Below are positions 1 through 6,151 of a DNA stretch of 26,892 nucleotides, piece after piece. The stretch's first letter is position 1; the number at the start of each line of letters is the position of its first letter. A program made the translations under genes and the position numbers. The DNA lies in the NCBI GenBank assembly GCA_002391675.1, contig DGFM01000049.1, positions 1 through 26,892 of the forward strand, in the 5' to 3' direction. The notes beneath the pieces are model-generated. The model worked only from the letters and a program-made list of their open reading frames with translations. It did no database searches and had not been told where the DNA came from. Source of the stretch: Cloacimonetes bacterium UBA3900 (GTDB taxonomy: Bacteria > Cloacimonadota > Cloacimonadia > Cloacimonadales > Cloacimonadaceae).

Positions 1-90
1 CCTGTTCCCATCCCGAACACAGCAGTTAAGCCCGCTCACGCCGATGGTACTGCACGGGCGACTGTGTGGGAGAGTAGGTAGCCGCCGTCG
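1..90 (+). rRNA. rrf: 5S ribosomal RNA, 3' part
   Basis: The window begins inside a 5S rRNA gene. The conserved stretch CCCATCCCGAACACAG, followed by GTTAAGCCC, GCCGATGGTACTGC and GGGAGAGTAGGTAGCCGCC, is typical of bacterial 5S rRNA loops B to E and helix IV. The 5' portion lies before the window. The 3' end is set near base 90 because the 5S-like GCCGCCGTCGC ends there; it could differ by a few bases. It marks the downstream end of an rRNA operon. Confidence 0.95.
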
Positions 91-600
91 CAAAAGCCTT
101 TTGCATTAGCTGGGAATTTATTTTGGCCGTGCTCAAATGTAGCGATTTGGAGTTTACACCAACATTTGAGACTCAACATTTTGTGGAAAATGTGGCTTCA
201 ATACGTTTGTGCTCAATATGGGATATATACACCAAACTTTAGGATTAAGAGGCTACCGTTAAACCAGTATTTAGTCATCAGCAGACGAATAAATGCCAAG
301 CATCTTCTGTATGGAAGGCTACTCAACACGGTCTACCGCACTTAGGATGGGCTACCAATGATGATTTCTAATAACCCGATGCTACCCAAGCAGAGACAGC
401 ATAGCCCTCCAATGTCTGCACTTTGAAAGACAGCTTCAGCCCGCTGATCCCGCAAGACTAGTAACGGAGCTGTATGTATCGGATAGGACGACCTGTTTCT
501 TATCTTAATTCGCTCAATTCAGCTCTGGTTTTTGGGATGGGTATGCGTTGTGATGTAGATTGAGACAGTGGTTGGGCTGGGATGAGTTGCAAGTCATGCT
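91..600. other. non-coding stretch after 5S rRNA, nothing recognised
   Basis: About 510 bases without a convincing gene. No tRNA cloverleaf was recognised and there is no ORF with a plausible ribosome-binding site and protein-like composition. A weak 6-bp hairpin (GCAAAA/TTTTGC, 90-104) directly follows the 5S sequence but lacks a T-run. The tetramer-like word GGCTAC recurs at about 253, 318 and 350 without regular spacing. Confidence 0.5.
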
Positions 601-660
601 TGCATGCGGCGGTTCGGCGACCGCCGGCTACCTCTTTGGTCGCTATGGCAAGCGACCGTA
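601..660. repeat. two short dispersed hairpin repeats
   Basis: Two hairpins lie just beyond the end of the minus-strand transglutaminase-like gene. The first has stem GGCGGT (608-613) / ACCGCC (620-625) with loop TCGGCG, followed by GGCTAC. The second has stem GGTCGCT (638-644) / AGCGACC (651-657) with loop ATGGCA, followed by GTAC. They share the GGC loop and GTAC/GGCTAC tail with hairpins near 3.1 kb and 23 kb. Neither has a T-run in the direction of the gene, so I do not call them intrinsic terminators, although they may stabilise the transcript end. Confidence 0.6.
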
Positions 661-668
661 CCAGGCGC

Positions 669-2909
669 CTACCTGATCAGCACAATCTTGCGGGAAGCCT
701 GACGCTGCTCACCTTTGACTCTCAGTATATAGATGCCGGAAGAGGCTGGCCGGCCCCGGCTGTCCAGACCATCCCAGACGAGAGGATTCTGCCCTGCAGG
801 CAGATTCAGGCTATCCAGGTCTCGGATCCCACGGCCGCGGATATCGTGGATGCTGACCTGGAGTTTTTGAGGTGAGTCCAGCTTGATCCACAGCTTGGTT
901 TCTCCGCGGGTGGGGTTGGGTGCGGGAGCAGAGAGGCTGATTGTCGCAGCGGGAGCATGGGGATCGTCCACTGCGTTTTCCCAGCCCTGAAGCTCGATCA
1001 TTCCGGAAAGCAGCACCGTGTTGCCGTTTTGGTGTGAGTTGTCGGCAAAGATATACCAATCCCGCCCCGCGGGTATATTGAACTCTGCGCTGGCCGTCAA
1101 ATCCGGGCCTTCATTCACGTAGGCGGAGCAGAAGTTGTAGAGATCCATAAAGACGGCGCCATCGGAATCCGTGACCAACAGCCTCACCGGAGCCGGTTCG
1201 GAAGAATACCGGTAGTGGCGGGGCTGGTTTCCCAGCACATCGATATCGTCCCACAAAGCTTTGCCGGTGATGTAATACCCCGTGGAGGCCAGGTTTGCCG
1301 TAAACTTATAATCCTGCACCGGGTCATCGGGCAGGGGAAGCATCTCAATGCCCGGCTGAGGCAGGGGCGCATCGATCTGAAACTGGTAGGAATAGCTCTC
1401 CCCCGCTTCCGCTGACGAGACGAGCTGCGCATAAGTGCCGGCGACGGCGGGGTAGAGTCCAAACGCTGTATCTGTGCGGGCGCGGTAGTTCCTGCCTTCA
1501 CCCACGGTGAAACTGACCATGCCATGGTTGTCTGTATAAGCCTCGCAGTCGAAGCGGGGTGAGTTTTCAAAGATGGCCAGCACCACCCGGGCTCCGTCCA
1601 CAGGTTGCAGATTTGCATCCACCACTTGGATGTTGATGGTGGCCACGCCCTCGGAGTAGCGTTCGGTGACCGGGGTGAAAAGGCCGTCGGAGCGCTCCTC
1701 AAACACACTACCAAAGACCTTGCCCCAGCCGTTTTCATAGACGAGGGGATTATTGAGATAGCTATTCACAGGCTCCCAAGAAACCCAACCATCCTCCCAA
1801 AATTCGTTCCAGGTGTGATCGGTGGAGACTGAGGTGACATTGGTGCAGGGGATGAGCGCAATGCGGGCGATGGCCGAGCTGAAGTCGGCATATTCTCCGC
1901 AGCGTCCGAAGCGTTTCTGATAGATGCGCACGGGCTGGTGGGGCCGTTCGTTGTTCGAGGTGAAGCTCATGTTTTGGTTGATCCACCAAGTGATGGCGTG
2001 GATCACATCGCCGGGTCTGCCGTCTCGGTTGTAGACGCTTTGGCATTGGCTGAGGGTATCGCGCAGAACAGGATAGTCACCATCCACATGATCATAGATG
2101 TAGCTGCGCCAAAACTTTCCCTCCGGAGGCGGCACGATGTTGTTGGAGTGGGTGGAGTTGTTTTCGATGATATTGGGATCGATGTAGGCGGCAATTTCGT
2201 CGGTAATCTTGGGGTTCACCAGATACCAGTAATAGATTTCGCGCGGGACGGTCACCTGGATCAACTGCCCTTGGGCATCCCTCTTCCAGTAGCGGGTGGT
2301 GGAATAATAATCTCCACCGCTGGCGGCAGAACCGAAATCCAAAATCTCCACATAGTCCAGTTCGCCATCGATTTCATACAGCTTCTGGGCGTTTTCCAAA
2401 AACAGTTCAGGCAGGGCAAAGCCGGAGTTCAGATACTCGGGGAAGGCGGTGGCGATGCAAAAAGCGATCTCATCCACATAGGGATCGGGAGCGGTGTTCA
2501 GCAGTTCGGCAAAAAGCAACTGCCGGTCTGGCTCAAGCTGGTTGAGAGTGTGCCGGAGTTGCACCCTGATCCACTGGGGCGCCCTCGCTATAGCGGCTTC
2601 GCTTTGAGGCAGCAGGGTGCCGAGGCTGGAATATCTCTGTGCGTTTGAGCTCGGGTTATGAAAATGGGCTCCGATCTGCTCTCCCGCCGGTAACATCACA
2701 TCCTGAGGCAGGTTCTGCAAAGGAACCCAGCTTTTGGGCTCGATTGGCTGGAGCTCGTTACCGGGCAAGATTGGCAATGGGAGCTCCACCAGAGGCTGAA
2801 TCACGGAAACGGATCCCGAAACATCAATATCTCTGGAACTCAGACCCCGGGGCTGAGCGCCCAAGGCCAGACAAATAAACAAAGGTATCACAAGCAACAG
2901 CTTTTTCAT
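669..2909 (-). CDS. secreted transglutaminase-like protein with C-terminal sorting domain
   Basis: A 746-residue protein starting with a signal peptide (MKKLLLVIPLFICLALGAQ), preceded by a good ribosome-binding site (GAGGTGA). The middle holds a transglutaminase/protease-like fold. The probable nucleophile is Cys337 in GRCGEYADF and the His is His365 in DHTWNEFW, followed by GWVSWEPVN, where the usual third Asp is not obvious. A carboxypeptidase-regulatory/Ig-like segment follows (INIQVVDANLQPVDGARV). The last ~85 residues (PAPNPTRGETKLW ... SSGIYILRVKG ... KIVLIR) form a FlgD-like/Por-secretion sorting domain, suggesting surface export or anchoring. Enzymatic activity is uncertain: such secreted transglutaminase-like proteins may act as peptidases or be structural. 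The gene stands alone on this strand. Confidence 0.85.
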   Translation of the reverse strand: MKKLLLVIPLFICLALGAQPRGLSSRDIDVSGSVSVIQPLVELPLPILPGNELQPIEPKSWVPLQNLPQDVMLPAGEQIGAHFHNPSSNAQRYSSLGTLLPQSEAAIARAPQWIRVQLRHTLNQLEPDRQLLFAELLNTAPDPYVDEIAFCIATAFPEYLNSGFALPELFLENAQKLYEIDGELDYVEILDFGSAASGGDYYSTTRYWKRDAQGQLIQVTVPREIYYWYLVNPKITDEIAAYIDPNIIENNSTHSNNIVPPPEGKFWRSYIYDHVDGDYPVLRDTLSQCQSVYNRDGRPGDVIHAITWWINQNMSFTSNNERPHQPVRIYQKRFGRCGEYADFSSAIARIALIPCTNVTSVSTDHTWNEFWEDGWVSWEPVNSYLNNPLVYENGWGKVFGSVFEERSDGLFTPVTERYSEGVATINIQVVDANLQPVDGARVVLAIFENSPRFDCEAYTDNHGMVSFTVGEGRNYRARTDTAFGLYPAVAGTYAQLVSSAEAGESYSYQFQIDAPLPQPGIEMLPLPDDPVQDYKFTANLASTGYYITGKALWDDIDVLGNQPRHYRYSSEPAPVRLLVTDSDGAVFMDLYNFCSAYVNEGPDLTASAEFNIPAGRDWYIFADNSHQNGNTVLLSGMIELQGWENAVDDPHAPAATISLSAPAPNPTRGETKLWIKLDSPQKLQVSIHDIRGRGIRDLDSLNLPAGQNPLVWDGLDSRGRPASSGIYILRVKGEQRQASRKIVLIR

Positions 2910-3000
2910 CGTTTCACCTCATTAGGTTATAGACGTTCCACTTTCAATTGGTAACCGATACTTGTCAATATAAATATCGGCGCCCTGCCCAGTTTTCAGT

Positions 3001-3142
3001 TGTCCTGTACGGGCGGTCGCCGTGGCAGCTACGCCGCAGTTGTGAGTTGTGAATGCTGGCGCAAGTGATGGAGATACGGACTGACGTAAGAAGAACGGCG
3101 CTTTGGGCAAGCGCCCGTACAAGGTCGCTCCGGCGAGCGACC
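3001..3142. repeat. dispersed repeat copy A (~99 bp) plus hairpins
   Basis: Bases 3022-3120 match the reverse complement of 22986-23083 at about 91 of 99 positions by eye, with one single-base length difference. Within it, GGCGCTT (3097-3103) pairs with AAGCGCC (3109-3115). Directly next to it, GGTCGCTC (3123-3130) pairs with GAGCGACC (3135-3142) around loop CGGC. A related GTACGGGCGGTCGCC element lies at 3007-3021. Short frames with an MYGRLPK start arise from this repeat and are not genes. Confidence 0.75.
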
Positions 3143-3472
3143 ATACAGGTATTACACTCTGGTAAAGAAAGAGACAATATTTGACCGATTTCGTATGCTT
3201 AGCGTTATCAGGCAGTTACGGGTTTGGGTTTCTTGGTTTTTTCTTCGTCAGGGCGAGGTCGTCAGGGTATATTATGAAGGCGTGTTTTTCCGAGGAGCAA
3301 AATTGGTTCAGTATTGCCCCTGTATTTTGATTGCGGTCGGGCAGCGGAGAGGATGAACGGCCTTCTTTGAGATTGTCATAATTGTTGTGCACAGGCATAA
3401 TTATTATGGTTTTGGCGGCAATAATGCTTATACTATCTATCTATTTTAGAAATACCATCATGTGGAGTGAAC
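3143..3472. other. intergenic region upstream of the PqqD-led cluster
   Basis: About 330 bases between the repeat and the first gene of the biosynthetic-looking cluster. It is AT-richer than its surroundings. A possible -10-like TATACT lies at 3429-3434, but no -35 at proper spacing could be matched, so no promoter is called. A 60-codon minus-strand frame (3216-3398) has no recognisable features. Confidence 0.4.
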
Positions 3473-3751
3473 ATGAACACAGAGAAACTATCGAACCTGG
3501 CCATGAATGACAACGGATTCATCTTCGACCCGGAGTCGGGCTACAGCTACACAGCCAACGAGACGGGCATCTTCATTCTGAAGCGGATGGCAGAGGGAAT
3601 GCAGCGTCAGGAAATCTTTGAAGAGCTCAGCGAGGTTTACGAGGTGAGTGAAGACAATTTCAACAGCGACTACGCTCACTATCTGCTGATGCTGGAATCG
3701 CTTGATTTGATCAGGTTTGAAGGAGATACCCTTGAATCCCGATCTGAGTAA
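3473..3751 (+). CDS. PqqD-like peptide-binding (RRE) protein
   Basis: A 92-residue protein of PqqD size and pattern: GFIFDPESGYSYTANETG, then a helix ILKRMAEGMQRQEIFEEL, then VSEDNFNSDYAHYLLMLESLDLI. This is the winged-helix RiPP recognition element fold, which binds leader peptides and presents them to modifying enzymes. ATG at 3473 is chosen because GGAG (3464-3467) sits 5 bases upstream; an in-frame GTG at 3467 would overlap that site. The gene ends inside the start of the ATP-grasp gene, so the two are probably translationally coupled. As the first gene of the cluster it presumably serves the enzymes that follow. Its partner peptide is unknown; the N-terminus of the decarboxylase-like protein two genes on is a candidate. 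Confidence 0.8.
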   Translation: MNTEKLSNLAMNDNGFIFDPESGYSYTANETGIFILKRMAEGMQRQEIFEELSEVYEVSEDNFNSDYAHYLLMLESLDLIRFEGDTLESRSE

Positions 3752-4796
3752 GCTCGATATCACCATCGCCGTCACCGGTCTCAAAACCGGCGACAATCCC
3801 CAACCCGGAGTACCCGTGATCCGCAGCATCCGTGCAGCGGGCTTCACCGGCCGGATCGTGGGCTTGGTCTACGATTCCCTGGAAAGCGGCATCTATCTGG
3901 ATGATCTGGTGGATCAGGTCTATCAGATGCCCTATCCCTCAGCGGGTGCGGATGCCTTCCTCACGCGGCTGGATCATATCTTAGAACGGACGCCGCTGGA
4001 TGTGATCATCCCCACCCTGGATTCCGAAGTGATCCTCTATATCCGCTTGGCGGAAGAGCTCAAGCAGCGCGGCATCAACACCTTTTTGCCCAGCGAAGAG
4101 TGCTTTCTGCTGCGTGATAAGACCAAGCTGGAAAGCTTCTTCACGCCTCAGGGTGTGCAGGTGCCCAAGACTATTCTGCTCACTAACGTTTCCCAGCTGA
4201 ATACCCTGCATGAGGAGATTGGCTATCCCTGCTTTATCAAGGGTAGATATTACGAGGCGGCCAAAGCGGCCAGTTGGGACGAGGCGATCAAACACTTCTA
4301 CGACATCCAGGCACGCTGGGGACTGCCGCTGCTGGCGCAACAGATAGTGCCCGGCGAGGAGTATAACATCGTGATCGTGGGAGATGGCGAGGGCGACACC
4401 ATCGGTATGGTTCCGCAGAAGAAGCTGGTGATCACAGACAAAGGGAAGGGCTTCGGCGGCGTGGTGGTGAAAAGCGCCAGCCTGGACGAATTTGCCCGCA
4501 AGATCATCTCCATCCTCAAATGGCGCGGGCCTTGCGAACTGGAGATCATCCGCGGCTTGGATGGCGTCTTTTATCTGATCGAGATCAATCCCCGCTTCCC
4601 TGCCTGGGTGCGCCTGGCAGAAGGAAGTGGACAAAATCAGCCCGCAGCCGTGGTGCTCAAAGCTTTGGGACATCAAGTGGAGCCGCTGCCCGAGTGCAAG
4701 ACCGGCACCATGTTTGTGCGTCATGCGGAAGACATCATTGCGGACATCTCTGTGATGGGCGAAGTTTCCGCCAAAAGTGAACTTATAAGAAGGTAA
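3732..4796 (+). CDS. ATP-grasp family ligase
   Basis: A 354-residue ATP-grasp enzyme that would join a carboxylate to an amine or similar through an acyl-phosphate. Visible parts are an N-terminal Rossmann-like region (ITIAVTGLKTGDNPQPG, then DVIIPTLDSEVILY, FLPSEECFLLRDKTKL), the ATP-binding part with YPCFIKGRYYEA and LAQQIVPGEEYN, and the Mg-binding end IEINPRFPAW (Glu284, Asn286). The overall pattern resembles carbamoyl-phosphate-synthase-like/D-Ala-D-Ala-like grasp ligases. TTG at 3732 is preferred because AGGAG (3721-3725) lies 6 bases upstream; the frame stays open to 3717, but that start would include the ribosome-binding site. It overlaps the PqqD-like gene by 20 bases and is followed after 5 bases by the decarboxylase-like gene. 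The substrate is unknown. Confidence 0.85.
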   Translation: MNPDLSKLDITIAVTGLKTGDNPQPGVPVIRSIRAAGFTGRIVGLVYDSLESGIYLDDLVDQVYQMPYPSAGADAFLTRLDHILERTPLDVIIPTLDSEVILYIRLAEELKQRGINTFLPSEECFLLRDKTKLESFFTPQGVQVPKTILLTNVSQLNTLHEEIGYPCFIKGRYYEAAKAASWDEAIKHFYDIQARWGLPLLAQQIVPGEEYNIVIVGDGEGDTIGMVPQKKLVITDKGKGFGGVVVKSASLDEFARKIISILKWRGPCELEIIRGLDGVFYLIEINPRFPAWVRLAEGSGQNQPAAVVLKALGHQVEPLPECKTGTMFVRHAEDIIADISVMGEVSAKSELIRR

Positions 4797-4801
4797 AAAG
4801 A

Positions 4802-6151
4802 ATGAAAAAGACATATATAGCCCCCAATATCGAGCGGAATTCCGCCGGAAATATGAACAAATACGGTGCCAAGAGCGTTGTGAGATATAAGGATAAGATC
4901 GACGGCATCCCCGTCACAGAGATCGTAGAGCAGTTTGGCTCGCCGGTGTTGGTGCTTTCTGAAAGCCAGATCCGCCGGCGTCACAGGCGTTTGATGGACG
5001 CACTGCAGATGCATTATCCCAAGGTGAGGCTGGCCTGGAGCTACAAGACCAACTATCTGGGTGCCGTCTGCAATATCTTTCACCAGGAAGGCTCCTGTGC
5101 GGAGGTGGTTTCCGGGATGGAATACGGTATGGCGCGCAGACTGGGCATCCCCGGCAACGAGATTATCTTCAATGGCCCCGGCAAGAAGAGACATGAGCTG
5201 GAGCTGGCTATCCGCGAGGGAGCCAGAATCCATATCGACCATCTGGATGAGCTGTATCTGATCGAGAAAATAGCGAAGGAGCTGGACTTGGTGCCGCAGG
5301 TGGCGATCCGCGTCAATATGGATACCGGTATCTATCCGCAGTGGGACCGTTTTGGCTTCAATTATGATAACGGAGAGGCTTACCGCGCCATCAACCGCAT
5401 CGCTTCCGGCAAGGCCATGAACATCGTGGGCCTGCACGCACATATCGGCACTTTCATCCTGGATGCACAGGCTTACTACTATGAGGCGAAAGCCTTGCTG
5501 GACCTGGCTCAAAGGATGAAGAATGAGCTGGGAATCACGGTTGAATATATCGACCTCGGCGGCGGCTTTGCCTCGCAAAACACGCTGCATGGCTCCTACG
5601 CACCGGGTGAATTCATCTCGCCCTCATTTGATCAATATGCTGAGGCCATTGGAACTGCGTTCAACGAATCACAATTTGTGAGTCAAAATCTGCCGCTGCT
5701 GATCCTGGAAACCGGCAGAGCGCTGATCGACGAAGCAGGCTACCTGATCTCCAGCGTGGTGGGCAAGAAAAACCTGCCCTCCGGAGAACGTGCTGTGATC
5801 TTGGATGCGGGAGTGAATACCACCATTACCGCCTGGTGGTACAAGCTGAAAGTCACGCCCACACGACCCTTCCCCGGCGCCTATCAAAACACTATTTTCT
5901 ACGGGCCGCTGTGCATGAATATAGACGTCGTGCGCCCCGCAGTGCCTTTCCCCGATCTCCACACCGGCGAGCAGGTGCTGATCACGCCCGTGGGGGCCTA
6001 CAACAACACGCAGTGGATGCAGTTTATCGAATACCGTCCACCCGTGGTGCTGATCTCGGAGACCGGCAAGCTGGAATTGCTGCGTCCGCGTGAGGAACTC
6101 GAAGACGTGATTGGCCGCGAGATAATTCCGGAACACCTCAGGAGCCAATGA
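4802..6151 (+). CDS. PLP-dependent decarboxylase (DAP/ornithine fold III) with leader-like N-terminus
   Basis: A 449-residue member of the diaminopimelate/ornithine/arginine decarboxylase group (alanine-racemase fold). PLP-binding Lys82 lies in SYKTNY; other signatures are GLHAHIGT, the phosphate-binding IDLGGGFAS, LILETGRAL (normally EPGR) and VILDAGVNT. The C-terminal active-site segment is YGPLCMNIDVV, with Cys371 and Asp375; classical enzymes have CESGD. GAYNNTQW supplies the late Tyr. The first ~22 residues (KTYIAPNIE ... AGNMNKYG) look like a peptide leader and precede the enzyme fold proper. It is unlikely to be housekeeping LysA given its PqqD-like and ATP-grasp neighbours. It overlaps the next gene by 4 bases. 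Decarboxylase activity is likely, the substrate unknown. Confidence 0.85.
   Translation: MKKTYIAPNIERNSAGNMNKYGAKSVVRYKDKIDGIPVTEIVEQFGSPVLVLSESQIRRRHRRLMDALQMHYPKVRLAWSYKTNYLGAVCNIFHQEGSCAEVVSGMEYGMARRLGIPGNEIIFNGPGKKRHELELAIREGARIHIDHLDELYLIEKIAKELDLVPQVAIRVNMDTGIYPQWDRFGFNYDNGEAYRAINRIASGKAMNIVGLHAHIGTFILDAQAYYYEAKALLDLAQRMKNELGITVEYIDLGGGFASQNTLHGSYAPGEFISPSFDQYAEAIGTAFNESQFVSQNLPLLILETGRALIDEAGYLISSVVGKKNLPSGERAVILDAGVNTTITAWWYKLKVTPTRPFPGAYQNTIFYGPLCMNIDVVRPAVPFPDLHTGEQVLITPVGAYNNTQWMQFIEYRPPVVLISETGKLELLRPREELEDVIGREIIPEHLRSQ

Noticed and set aside
90..104. Hairpin after 5S rRNA as terminator
   Set aside because: Only six pairs, AT-rich and without a T-run.
1938..2648. 236-codon plus-strand frame opposite the transglutaminase-like gene
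   Set aside because: A shadow of the minus-strand gene, which has a signal peptide, recognisable domains and a ribosome-binding site.
2922..3177. Two short minus-strand frames with an MYGRLPK-type sequence
   Set aside because: They are translations of the dispersed repeat; similar frames appear at 22873-23199 from copy B.
4802..6151. Housekeeping diaminopimelate decarboxylase LysA
   Set aside because: The neighbours, the leader-like tail and the CMNID segment argue for a specialised homologue, though the fold is the same.
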